NCBI GenBank assembly: GCA_017472255.1
Contig: JAFUQU010000014.1
Coordinates: forward strand, 248,001 to 312,000
DNA: 64,000 nt
Direction: 5' to 3'
Source: Clostridia bacterium
GTDB lineage: Bacteria > Bacillota > Clostridia > Oscillospirales > CAG-272
Below, in pieces: positions 23,298-31,945 of this stretch. The notes beneath the pieces are model-generated. The model made no database searches and was not told the origin of the DNA. It saw only the letters and a program-made list of their open reading frames with translations. Made by a program: the position numbers and the translations under genes. Position 1 is the stretch's first letter; each line of letters opens with the position of its first letter.

Positions 23298-23904
23298 ATT
23301 CCTCATCGTCCGATGTATCCCGCCAGGGACGGGTCACGTTCAGCTCGGCGATGGCGTCCAGATCGTCGATGATGAACTGCTGCGCGGCGCGGTTGTAGAC
23401 GACCACGTCGTATGGTCCGCGCTGGGATATGCGGCGTTCTACGCTGATGCCCAGCGCCAGACCTTCGTTCGTCGGGCGCTTCACCTGTGAGCTGCCCGGT
23501 ATAGTGTGCAGCCGCAGCATACCGATTTCCATCAGACGGGTGCTGACACTGCGGTGAGTCAGCTTTACCATATGCTCCGTATTGATCATCCCATTGACAC
23601 GCCGCACGATGTCCATAAGCGTAATCGGGCTGTCCGAGTATGGGAAACGTTCCCGCTGCTCCTGCGTCAGGGTAAAAGGGATGTGTTCGGTACGGACTTT
23701 CTTCACCTTCGGCGCACCCGGAATCTCTCCGGTTTCGAGAATGCGGCGGAGGACGTCGGATATATAGCCAAAACAGCGCTGACAACGCTCGTCCTGCGTA
23801 ATGTCCGAATAAGGAATGGGGGTATCGTCAAAGGGATTTTCGCCCCGGGACAGCTTGTCCATGTACAGCTTTGCCCGGGCGATCAGCTCAAGCTCGGTCA
23901 TCAT
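23296..23904 (-). CDS. Protein of unknown function with a possible C-terminal winged helix
   Basis: 202 aa, starting ATGATG with GGAGAG just upstream (the start may be 23901). Not recognised. The N-terminal part is acidic and has CQRC. Residues about 90-195 read like a helix-turn-helix with a wing: HRSVSTRLMEIGMLRLH, PTNEGLALGI, VVVYNRAAQQFIIDDL. The same layout is seen in the C-terminal parts of some phage antirepressors and small DNA-binding proteins. A dyad brackets its own promoter region, which would suit autoregulation. No signal peptide or membrane segment. Confidence 0.6.
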   Translation of the reverse strand: MMTELELIARAKLYMDKLSRGENPFDDTPIPYSDITQDERCQRCFGYISDVLRRILETGEIPGAPKVKKVRTEHIPFTLTQEQRERFPYSDSPITLMDIVRRVNGMINTEHMVKLTHRSVSTRLMEIGMLRLHTIPGSSQVKRPTNEGLALGISVERRISQRGPYDVVVYNRAAQQFIIDDLDAIAELNVTRPWRDTSDDEE

Positions 23905-23913
23905 GCTCTCTCC

Positions 23914-23959
23914 AATCGCGGTTGTAGTATATACAGTATACCATATTTTTCCCGCGATT
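23914..23959. promoter_or_regulatory. Widely spaced 8-bp inverted repeat around a promoter
   Basis: AATCGCGG (23914-23921) and CCGCGATT (23952-23959) are perfect complements. They bracket the -10 region of the promoter at 23935-23963. This could be a looped or two-site operator. Confidence 0.4.
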
Positions 23960-23963
23960 GCAA
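23935..23963 (-). promoter_or_regulatory. Sigma-A promoter of the unknown 202-aa gene
   Basis: On the minus strand TTGCAA (23963-23958), a 17-nt spacer, and TATACT (23940-23935), 31 nt before the start codon. Confidence 0.75.
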
Positions 23964-23973
23964 GCCCTGTCCG

Positions 23974-26559
23974 CTATTCGGCCGCACGGATGCGCTCGGT
24001 AACAGGCGATTTTGCCAGCATGGACCAGACCGCCAGCGATGTTGCCGCTGATGCGGCGATCAGCACCAGCAGCATCACAACCGCCGCCACCGGTCGGAGT
24101 GTCACCTCAACGCCCATGCCGTTTGCAAGGATGATATCCGCCAGCGGAATGCCAATGACCAGCGCCAAAGCCGCCGCCGCTGAAAAGACGCTGTTCTCCC
24201 ACAGCATCATGGCGCGCAGCTGCCGTCCGGTCATGCCCACCGCCTCCAGCATGGCATATTCCCGGCGGCGTAGCATCACCGAGGTCAGGGACGAGTTGAC
24301 AATGTTGATCAATCCGATAAGGAAGATGATGGCGCTCAGGCTGTAGCCCACGATGTTGATGGCGGCAAGGCGTTCGCGCAGTGTTTCCATCTGTTCCAGC
24401 TTTCCGCTGATGTGCAGATAAGCGGACGCGTTGTCCAGCGAGGATGGCAAATCCACAGTCGGCGTGCGGCCTGCCAGTTCGTCGAGGGCGGCGCGGACTT
24501 CCTCCTCACGTCCATTCTCGGCTTCGGCGAGGATGGCAAAGAGGGACGAATCGGCGAATTCCGCGTCAAATACGCTGGAGGGCAGGACAAAACAGGCAAG
24601 GTCACTGCTGCTCCATGATATATTGCAGATTTTTCTGAACAGAGAGTAGATATAGGAATCCACCTCGATGGCGGTATAGGTTTGAGACAGCCCGCCGCTG
24701 ACCAGAAGCTCGCCGCCCTCCAGATGAGCCGATATGCTGGTCTCTCCAAAGGATTTGAAATGTTCCGCCACAGATAAGATATGCTGACCGTCGTACAGCT
24801 CCTTTGCGCTGCCGTATTCGTAATATTTTCCGTTCGCGTCCCGGCTTACACGCAGATATTTGCAGTATTCGTCGGGGATGGAGATGACCACCGCGTGAGG
24901 ATTTCCGGCGGCGGCGTCCTTTAGCTTCTGCGAAATCCACGGCGAATCCGCACCCCGCCGCTCCATGTATGCATTGGCATAATCGGCGATGCTCTGCGTG
25001 CCCTTGAACTGTATGTACGCATACCGCACGCAGTCTACGCTTACAATGCCGTCGATGGCGGCGATCTGCTGTGGGATGCTTTCATCCATCGGAACATCGT
25101 TGTACAGGCTTACCGGGGCGCTGCCGTAGTCGGTGTCCCGATAATAGCTGAGGATAAAATCGGCTGCCTGCATATCGCTCAGCGTTACCTCAGTGACACC
25201 GTCCGCCACCGCGCCGATAAACACGAACAGCAGAATCGACAGCGCCGCCGACAGGGACGTAACAATCAGCTTTTTCGGGTTGCGCCGCACCGCCGCCATA
25301 GCCAGCGTAAAGGGAGCGGCGCGCCGTCGGGTACCGCGCTGACGCTCCCGCTTTGTCACCGTATCAGCCGTTGCGTTTACCGCCTGAATGGGCGTCAGCT
25401 TCCGAATCCGCCGCAGCGGGCGGAGCGCGGAGAAAATCAGCGTGACCAGCGTCAGCAGCGCGGTCAGAATCAGCAGCCAGCCGCTGAACCGATAGGGCAG
25501 ATCGCCGTAATCGGCCATGCGCATGAAAATCGGCATCAGCAGCCGCCAGCCGATGAAGTAGCCCGCAGTCAGTCCCACCGGCAGAGCGGCGGCGTAGAGA
25601 ATCAGCGTCTGACGGAGGATAAGCTGCTTCATCTGCCGATAGGTTGTGCCGATGACGCCCAGCAGTCCATAGGTCTGCATATCCTGTGTCAGGGCAATGG
25701 AGTAGATGTTGTAGATCAGCAGGAACGCCGCGAAGAATACCACCGCCACCGAACAGAGAATCAGCAGAATGTTCGCCGGGTTGGTCAGAAATTCCACGAT
25801 ATCCGCGCCGATGAAGGCGTTGTTGACCCGGGAGGACACCTCCACATCCGGTTTATGGATGTCGGACAGCGATTCCAGCAGCCGGTTCAGCTTGCCGGTG
25901 ATGTCGATGGTGCTGTCGAAGGTGAGAAACACGTTGAGATCCACATCGTAGTCCGCCACGACTTCCGGGCTGTACCAGACCAGCGCCGGGAACTGCTCAT
26001 CGGTGGCGCCGGACGTGAAGCCGCTGACCGTGTAGGTGTGAACGAAATCCATGAATACCGGCTTGTCCTTCAGCGGAAGCTGGGAGGTAATCGTGATGGT
26101 ATCGCCGATTTTCATGTCCGGGTAGAGCTCGCGGTTCAGCAGGATTTCGTCCGCGTCGGCGGGGAAGCTGCCTTCCTCCAGGGTCATAAACAGGTGCTCC
26201 AGCACATTCTCGCCGCTGACGGCGAAAAGTGTGCTGACACGGCGGTTGTTTTCACTGACATCGTCGGTGTAATTCTGGTAGGACGCGATGAGAAAGGCGT
26301 CGTCAACGCCAGCTTCGGCTTTTACCCGCTCCATCAGCTCATAGGGCGGCAGCATGAATTGTTCGGCGTCGAAGTTGGCGTGAGCGTCCGAGCCGGTGGC
26401 AAGCTGCTTCATCAATTCCACCGACTGGGCGATGCCTACCGTGATGCTGAGCACTGTCATGAACAGCAGCGTGGTCAGCAGAATCGCCGCCGCGATGACC
26501 ATGGAACGCTTGCGGTGGGAACGGAGCTGTCCCAGCGCCAGATTGGAGATGATGCTCAT
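23974..26559 (-). CDS. ABC transporter permease, two FtsX domains
   Basis: 861 aa. It begins with a transmembrane helix after a cytoplasmic 'LALGQLRSHRKRS' stretch, followed by a large extracytoplasmic domain (about 45-260). Then come three helices, a second set beginning at about 430, a second external domain (about 460-740) and three C-terminal helices. This is the duplicated MacB/FtsX layout of exporters that move or sense peptides, antibiotics or lipids. It overlaps its ATPase gene by 4 nt. The neighbouring two-component system suggests a detoxification module induced by an antimicrobial peptide. Substrate unknown. Confidence 0.87.
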   Translation of the reverse strand: MSIISNLALGQLRSHRKRSMVIAAAILLTTLLFMTVLSITVGIAQSVELMKQLATGSDAHANFDAEQFMLPPYELMERVKAEAGVDDAFLIASYQNYTDDVSENNRRVSTLFAVSGENVLEHLFMTLEEGSFPADADEILLNRELYPDMKIGDTITITSQLPLKDKPVFMDFVHTYTVSGFTSGATDEQFPALVWYSPEVVADYDVDLNVFLTFDSTIDITGKLNRLLESLSDIHKPDVEVSSRVNNAFIGADIVEFLTNPANILLILCSVAVVFFAAFLLIYNIYSIALTQDMQTYGLLGVIGTTYRQMKQLILRQTLILYAAALPVGLTAGYFIGWRLLMPIFMRMADYGDLPYRFSGWLLILTALLTLVTLIFSALRPLRRIRKLTPIQAVNATADTVTKRERQRGTRRRAAPFTLAMAAVRRNPKKLIVTSLSAALSILLFVFIGAVADGVTEVTLSDMQAADFILSYYRDTDYGSAPVSLYNDVPMDESIPQQIAAIDGIVSVDCVRYAYIQFKGTQSIADYANAYMERRGADSPWISQKLKDAAAGNPHAVVISIPDEYCKYLRVSRDANGKYYEYGSAKELYDGQHILSVAEHFKSFGETSISAHLEGGELLVSGGLSQTYTAIEVDSYIYSLFRKICNISWSSSDLACFVLPSSVFDAEFADSSLFAILAEAENGREEEVRAALDELAGRTPTVDLPSSLDNASAYLHISGKLEQMETLRERLAAINIVGYSLSAIIFLIGLINIVNSSLTSVMLRRREYAMLEAVGMTGRQLRAMMLWENSVFSAAAALALVIGIPLADIILANGMGVEVTLRPVAAVVMLLVLIAASAATSLAVWSMLAKSPVTERIRAAE

Positions 26560-27242
26560 GCTTCCACCGCCTTGCCGCTGTCCGACACAATCCGTCCATC
26601 CTCCATATGTACGCGGCGGGTGGTCATCTGTGCCAGCTCCTCGTTGTGGGTGATCATGACGATGGTCTGCGAAAGCTCCCGGTTCAGCTGTCCCAAAAGG
26701 AGCAGCACTTCCAGACTGGTTCTGCTGTCCAGATTGCCGGTCGGTTCGTCGGCGAGAACGATGTGCGGTTTTGCTGCCAGCGCCCGGGCGATGGCCACGC
26801 GCTGCTGCTGTCCGCCGGACAGCTCGGAGGGCATGGCGAACCGCTTGTCCGCAATGCCGAGCGAAGCAAGCAGGTTTTCGATTTCATCTTTATCAGCGCG
26901 GATGCCGTCCAATCCCAGCGGGAGCGTGATATTCTCCCAAACGTTCAGACCGGGAATCAGATTGTAGCTTTGAAAGACGAAGCCGATAAAACGACGGCGG
27001 AAGACGGTGAGCGCGTCCGGCTTCAGCGAATACAGGTCGGTGCCGTCAATGAAAACCCGGCCATCGGTGGGGCGGTCAAGCCCGCCCAGCAGATGGAGCA
27101 GTGTGCTTTTGCCGCTGCCGCTGGTTCCCACCACCGACAGAAATTCGCCCCGCTCCACCGACAGATTCACCATATCCAGCGCGCGGATTTTGTTGTCTCC
27201 CTCGCCGTAAACGCGGGTGAGATCGTGAGTTTCAATAATCAT
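26556..27242 (-). CDS. ABC transporter ATP-binding protein (MacB/LolD type)
   Basis: 228 aa with Walker [11 protein letters not shown]-loop [11 protein letters not shown], signature LSGGQQQR, Walker B IVLADEP followed by TGNLDSRT, and the switch His in ITHNEE. All catalytic residues are intact. It powers the permease encoded next (4-nt overlap). It follows the histidine kinase gene after 67 nt. Confidence 0.93.
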   Translation of the reverse strand: MIIETHDLTRVYGEGDNKIRALDMVNLSVERGEFLSVVGTSGSGKSTLLHLLGGLDRPTDGRVFIDGTDLYSLKPDALTVFRRRFIGFVFQSYNLIPGLNVWENITLPLGLDGIRADKDEIENLLASLGIADKRFAMPSELSGGQQQRVAIARALAAKPHIVLADEPTGNLDSRTSLEVLLLLGQLNRELSQTIVMITHNEELAQMTTRRVHMEDGRIVSDSGKAVEA

Positions 27243-27309
27243 GGATGTTCTCCTCTCGTTTTGGTGGAATCAGTATACCACACAATCCTTGCGAGAGCGT
27301 GACGAAATC

Positions 27310-28272
27310 TTACAGTTCGGTCACATTTGCCGGGAGAAATACCGTGAAGACACTGCCGTTTCCGTCCGAAGCCGCCTTGACCCGACCGCCCTCGGCAGTG
27401 AGAATCTCCCGGGTCAGATACAGACCGATGCCCACGCCCGGCGAACCTTCCGCCGTGGGTGCGCGATGGAACCGTTCCCAGACACGGCACAGCTCATCCT
27501 CCGGAATGCCCATGCCCTTGTCGGCGATGTCGATGCGCACAAACAGATCGTAAGCCGCCGCCGTGATCGAAATGTCACTGCCTTCCGGCGAATATTTCAC
27601 CGCGTTGTCGAGGATGTTGAACAGTGCTTCCGCCGTCCAGCGCAGGTCAAAGCAGGCCCGCAGACCGTCGGGAATCGTGGTGCGGATGGTGATTTTTTTC
27701 GTGTCGGCGGCGGTCAGCACTTCGCCTACAGCGCTGCCAATCAGCGCCGATACCTCCTGAACCTTGGGCGAAAGATTGCCGGCAATCAGCCCGCATTCAC
27801 ACTTGGACAGCTTTGTCAGCGCTTCCATGAGAAATCGCAGCTTTTCGGTCTGTGTGCGAAGCGATCCGGTCAGTGCGGAATCGGCGTCCAGCGCGTCGGT
27901 GCAGAGCAGGATGGTGGACAGGGGTGTTTTTGTCTGGTGGGCGATGTCCGATATCAGCGAGGACAGATTTTTATATCCCCGCCGCAGCTTTTCGCCGGTG
28001 GCGTCAAGGCTCTGCATTTTCAGCATGGCAAGCCGCTCCACGGCGGACAGCTCGTTTTCCACGGTGGGTGAAAATTTCCCGTTGAGGATGGCGCAGATTC
28101 GCTCGTTCAGCTTCCGGCGGCGACGGCGCTCATACAGCCATAACGCGAGGAGCGCCGCACAAGCGGTCAGCGCAAGAACGGACAGCGCGGCGCGGGCGTC
28201 CAGTCCATACTCACAGCCCAGCCCCAATCCTGCCGCCGCCAGTAGAATTACAGCCATATAGATCCCAATCAT
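27310..28272 (-). CDS. Intramembrane-sensing-type sensor histidine kinase
   Basis: 320 aa from ATG 28272, which overlaps the response-regulator stop (ATGA). A longer reading frame begins at 28398 within that gene and is rejected. Two helices (about 2-19 and 29-47) are joined by a loop of only about ten residues, so there is no external sensor domain. The H-box (SDIAHQTKTPLS), N-box (NILDNAVKYSP), G1 (DKGMGIP), F-box (VWERFHR) and G2 (GVGIGLYLT) are complete. Kinases of this build usually sense through a partner ABC exporter, which is encoded immediately downstream. Confidence 0.9.
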   Translation of the reverse strand: MIGIYMAVILLAAAGLGLGCEYGLDARAALSVLALTACAALLALWLYERRRRRKLNERICAILNGKFSPTVENELSAVERLAMLKMQSLDATGEKLRRGYKNLSSLISDIAHQTKTPLSTILLCTDALDADSALTGSLRTQTEKLRFLMEALTKLSKCECGLIAGNLSPKVQEVSALIGSAVGEVLTAADTKKITIRTTIPDGLRACFDLRWTAEALFNILDNAVKYSPEGSDISITAAAYDLFVRIDIADKGMGIPEDELCRVWERFHRAPTAEGSPGVGIGLYLTREILTAEGGRVKAASDGNGSVFTVFLPANVTEL

Positions 28273-28925
28273 GCGCCCACCCACATATAGCCCAATCCGT
28301 AAACGGTGCGGATGCAGTCGCTGCCCAGCTTGGCGCGAAGACGCTTCACGGTGACGGAGAGGGTGTTTTCGTCGATGTATTCGCTGTCGCATGACCACAG
28401 CCGTTCGATCAGTGTGTCCCGCGTTACGATTTGACGGCGGTTTTCCACCAGACAGCGAAGCAGCTTCACTTCGTTCTGACTGAACTGAACCTCACTGTCC
28501 CCGGCATGGAAGATCATGCGGGAAAAGCTGAAGCTGTAGCGGCTGTCCGAGTATTCGCATCCGCTGTCCATGCGGCGGAGAGCGTTGGCAATCCGCTCCC
28601 GCAGCACCATCAGCGAAAAGGGCTTGCGCACGTAATCTACCGCGCCTGCCCGGAAGGCTGCCACCTCGTCCAGCTCCGAGTCGCGGACGGTGAGGAAAAT
28701 CACCTGTATGCCGCGTTCCATCAGCAGCGGGCAAAGCTCGATACCGCTGCCGTCGGGCAGATTGCAGTCCAACAGGGCCAGATCGATGGAATGGGTGTTC
28801 AGCAGATCTTTTGCTTCGGCGATGGAAGCGGCGGCGAGGAGGGTCAGATCGTCGCTTTTCAGTGTGTGAAGCAGACCCTCCCGCAGCGGGCGGTCGTCCT
28901 CTATGATAAGCAGAGTATGCAGCAT
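28269..28925 (-). CDS. OmpR-family response regulator
   Basis: 218 aa. The receiver domain has the acidic pocket IIEDD, the phospho-acceptor Asp in LALLDCNLPDG, Thr in FLTVRD and Lys in YVRKPFS. The C-terminal winged helix follows (LRCLVENRRQIVTRDTLIERLW, ending YGLGYMWVG). It is first in the order regulator-kinase-ATPase-permease, and likely activates the exporter operon. Only about 25 nt separate it from the terminator of the preceding operon. Confidence 0.93.
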   Translation of the reverse strand: MLHTLLIIEDDRPLREGLLHTLKSDDLTLLAAASIAEAKDLLNTHSIDLALLDCNLPDGSGIELCPLLMERGIQVIFLTVRDSELDEVAAFRAGAVDYVRKPFSLMVLRERIANALRRMDSGCEYSDSRYSFSFSRMIFHAGDSEVQFSQNEVKLLRCLVENRRQIVTRDTLIERLWSCDSEYIDENTLSVTVKRLRAKLGSDCIRTVYGLGYMWVGA

Positions 28926-28950
28926 GATATCACTCCCTGTATGTGTTTCT

Positions 28951-28997
28951 TAAAAAAATATGCACCTTCAAAAGTGTCTAACCTTTGGGGTGCATAT
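28951..28997 (-). terminator. Intrinsic terminator of the LtaS-like operon
   Basis: Arms 28958-28966 and 28989-28997 (9 bp, perfect) with further partial pairing inside are followed on the minus strand by seven T residues. It lies 40 nt after the stop at 29037 and directly before the response-regulator gene. Confidence 0.88.
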
Positions 28998-29036
28998 CAT
29001 TGTCTGGACGTTCTCCTGATATTCAAAATCACCGTT

Positions 29037-31133
29037 TTATTCCTCGGGGCTGATGGGGACGGTGACGGAATCGGGCGGCGGGGTCTGTTTTGGGGTGGTA
29101 TGGACTGCCTGTGTCAGCTCGGTGCCGTCTTCGGCGTACTGGATAACCTCCACATCGCTCACCTTAAAGAAGACGTTCTCCACGGCCAGCGTATTGCCGC
29201 TCAGCAGCGTGGTATTGCGCGTGAAGCCGTCCACCCGGACGATGCTGTATTCATTAAATCCGCTGCCGGTGATGTAAAGGGTATTGCCCGACAGCATCCA
29301 GCCGGTGATTGTCACATCCCGGGTACCATAGGTGACGGGAGCGGATGTCATAACAGGCGCGTTCTCATCATAAAGCTGCGCGTATTCCAGCAGACGCAGA
29401 TCATCGTCGATGTCCTCGCCTGTCTCCAGCGCGCGCTGATGCAGACGGGTGATGCTCCCCTCGCTGATGCCGCAGAGCTGCTGTACATACGCAGACAAAC
29501 TGTATGCTTCCAGATCACGATCCAGCTCACCGGACGCACCGTCGAACAGTGCAGTGTTTGTCCAGACCGCATACTCGGTTTCATAGAGACTGCCTTCCAC
29601 GAGATCCTCGTCGGTCAGCGCCAGCGCCGGCATATGGTCGCCGTAGAAAACTACGACACACGGCTCGCCCCGTTCGGTAAGCTCGGCGATCAGTTCGCCG
29701 ATAAAGGCATTGGTTTCGTTCAGCTGGTTTACGTAATAGGTGTACTGACTGCGTTCGCTTTCGTCGTCAAGACCGTAAACCCTGATGAAATCGCTGTCGA
29801 ACTCCATATCGTCCAGATAGCTGTTTTCCTCAAGTTCATCCACATCCAGCGGTTCGCTGGGATATTTTCCGTGCCCCTGTACCGTGACGGCAAAGACGAA
29901 GTCGCTGCTTTCGGTGGAATCCAGCGCTGACAGGATTTCGCCGGTCATCACATCGTCGCAGGCCCAGCCCAGCGGATTGTATTTAACGCCGCTCATCATT
30001 TCGATGGGCGTGAAGGTGTCAAAGCCCAGATTGCCGTACACAATATGGCGGTCATAGAAGGTGGCGGTGTGATTGTGGATGGCGTGAGTTCCGCAGCCAA
30101 GCTCCCGCAGAACGGACGCGATGCTTTCACAGGCGCGGGATTGCAGGATGGTGGTGTAGGGATATTCGCCGAAGCCGAAGTGATCGAGATTCATGCCGGT
30201 CAGCACTTCAAATTCGGTGTTGGCTGTTCCGCCGCCCACATTGGCAACCCGCAGCTTCCCCGAAACGCCATTCTCCTTCAATGCGGTGAAGTTCGGCGTG
30301 GGATCCTCGGAGAAGGATAGCCCCTGGATATTGCTTACGTCGTAGAAGGATTCCAGCTGTACAAAGATGATATTGGGAACCGCATCCTCCGTCGGCGCCG
30401 GTTCCGACTCGTCGGGAGCGGTTGTGTCAGGCTCGCTGTCCAGCGAATCGATCAGCTCCACGACACGTTCCGGTTCATAATCCTCCGGCTTCTCCACGCC
30501 CTGCGACACCAAACTGCGGGTGAAGCAGTAGGCGAAGCCGTAATGCCCATAGGCGTCGGCCAGCTCGCCCGATTCGTACTCTACAGCATTGGTCTCGGTG
30601 GCAAACATGGACGCCCCCAAAACCGTGATGCCGGTGGCAATGATGCATAGAAGTGATTTTTTCCAGTACACACAGCTTAGCGGACATTTAACAAACAGCC
30701 ATATCATCAAACCCAGAAACGCGATGATCAACAGGGCAATCAGGATGATCTGCACGATGGATAAATAGATTGAGAACATACCGATGGCCGATTTCGCCAC
30801 CAGAAAGTCAATGGCGGACAGCGGCGATGAGCGGTAGGTCAGCACGATAAAATTGGTTACACCCAAAGCCAGCCAGACGGTGGTCAGCAGCAGAAGTGTG
30901 GTCATCCGCCGTTTGGCAAGCAGACAGACGGTCAGGGTGAAGAAGATGATCAGCGAATTATATAGAAAGTAGATTGGATGACCGCACAGAAAGCGCAGCG
31001 CGTCGGTCAGCGAGTGACGTCCAAGGGTTTCCAGCAGCAGGTTCAATACCAGCGCCAGCCCTGCCAGCACGCAGAACATGACGCCGACCGGCGCTCCGGC
31101 AAGCCGTCTCAGCAGGGATTCATTTTTCTTCAT
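29037..31133 (-). CDS. LtaS-like sulfatase-fold glycerophosphotransferase
   Basis: 698 aa from ATG 31133, which follows AGGAGAGGAGG. A longer frame from 31205 lacks a ribosome site. Five hydrophobic helices fill roughly the first 180 residues, and a large outer domain follows. The sulfatase-fold landmarks are NIIFVQLESFYD (metal Glu), the nucleophile Thr in GGGTANTEFEVLTG, and FYGDHMPAL (Asp/His). LtaS-type enzymes polymerise glycerophosphate onto lipid anchors or modify other polymers outside the membrane. An added C-terminal beta domain (about 590-690, with ITGSGFNEYSIVRVDG, like an IPT fold) is unusual. It is last in the operon rluA-MBL-ltaS-like. Confidence 0.85.
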   Translation of the reverse strand: MKKNESLLRRLAGAPVGVMFCVLAGLALVLNLLLETLGRHSLTDALRFLCGHPIYFLYNSLIIFFTLTVCLLAKRRMTTLLLLTTVWLALGVTNFIVLTYRSSPLSAIDFLVAKSAIGMFSIYLSIVQIILIALLIIAFLGLMIWLFVKCPLSCVYWKKSLLCIIATGITVLGASMFATETNAVEYESGELADAYGHYGFAYCFTRSLVSQGVEKPEDYEPERVVELIDSLDSEPDTTAPDESEPAPTEDAVPNIIFVQLESFYDVSNIQGLSFSEDPTPNFTALKENGVSGKLRVANVGGGTANTEFEVLTGMNLDHFGFGEYPYTTILQSRACESIASVLRELGCGTHAIHNHTATFYDRHIVYGNLGFDTFTPIEMMSGVKYNPLGWACDDVMTGEILSALDSTESSDFVFAVTVQGHGKYPSEPLDVDELEENSYLDDMEFDSDFIRVYGLDDESERSQYTYYVNQLNETNAFIGELIAELTERGEPCVVVFYGDHMPALALTDEDLVEGSLYETEYAVWTNTALFDGASGELDRDLEAYSLSAYVQQLCGISEGSITRLHQRALETGEDIDDDLRLLEYAQLYDENAPVMTSAPVTYGTRDVTITGWMLSGNTLYITGSGFNEYSIVRVDGFTRNTTLLSGNTLAVENVFFKVSDVEVIQYAEDGTELTQAVHTTPKQTPPPDSVTVPISPEE

Positions 31134-31167
31134 ATGCGACCTCCTCTCCTGAATTTTTTGGGGATGC

Positions 31168-31944
31168 TTAAACCTCGTAGGGATGGAACAGCTTCGGATA
31201 AACAACCTCGATGTCGGTCAGCGCGGCGGCTGCCTTAATGACGGCTTCCGCCTTCGATTCGGCGAAGTGGATGACGAACAGCCGCTTTGCGTGTGCTTCC
31301 GTGGCGGTGCGCACCGCGTCGGCGATGGCGGAATGACGGCAGGCGGGGGGATTTGCGGGATCGGTCTTGCCGTCAGCCAGCGAGGTTTCGTGTACCAGAA
31401 GATCACAGTCGTGCAGAGACACAGGAATGTCGGAGCGGTAATAGGTATCGCCGGTGACGGACAGCACCTTTCCGCTCTCTTTGTCGGTCAGGCGGCAGCA
31501 GAGACAATCGATGGCGTGGAAGGACGCCCCAACCTCCGCCTTCAGCGAAGGCGTCTCAAAAGTATCGCCCGGTTCAAGCTCATGCAGAACGGGATAGGGC
31601 GAGTTTTTGTAGAAGGGCTGATCTTTGCCCGCCTGAAGGAAGCGCATGGTCAAATCGACAACTCGGCGCAGATCGGCTTTAGGACCGTAGATGTGCAGCT
31701 TATCCAGCGGCTTGTTGGTCTGGAGATACCAGAAGATCAGGTGGGGCAGCCCCAGATAATGGTCGTGATGCAGATGGGTGAAGTAGATATGCTCGATGTC
31801 CCGGGGATTGATGCCGATCTTTTTCAGGTTGTCCAGCACACTGTAGCCGGTGTCGATGAGCAGCTCATTGTTGATAACCATGCCAGCGGAATCGTTCCCT
31901 TGGGCGCACAGACAGGCGTCGCTGGCGAGAAAAGTGATATTCAT
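31168..31944 (-). CDS. MBL-fold metallohydrolase (RNase Z-like)
   Basis: 258 aa. The metallo-beta-lactamase metal motif THLHHDH is present, with a further Asp in VTGDTYY and His residues in LVHETSL and VIHFAES. The layout is like RNase Z or the ElaC/YtnP-type small hydrolases, but the exosite arm of RNase Z is not visible. It starts one nt after the stop of the pseudouridine synthase gene. Substrate unknown; tRNA 3' processing is possible but not shown. Confidence 0.82.
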   Translation of the reverse strand: MNITFLASDACLCAQGNDSAGMVINNELLIDTGYSVLDNLKKIGINPRDIEHIYFTHLHHDHYLGLPHLIFWYLQTNKPLDKLHIYGPKADLRRVVDLTMRFLQAGKDQPFYKNSPYPVLHELEPGDTFETPSLKAEVGASFHAIDCLCCRLTDKESGKVLSVTGDTYYRSDIPVSLHDCDLLVHETSLADGKTDPANPPACRHSAIADAVRTATEAHAKRLFVIHFAESKAEAVIKAAAALTDIEVVYPKLFHPYEV

Positions 31945-31945
31945 G

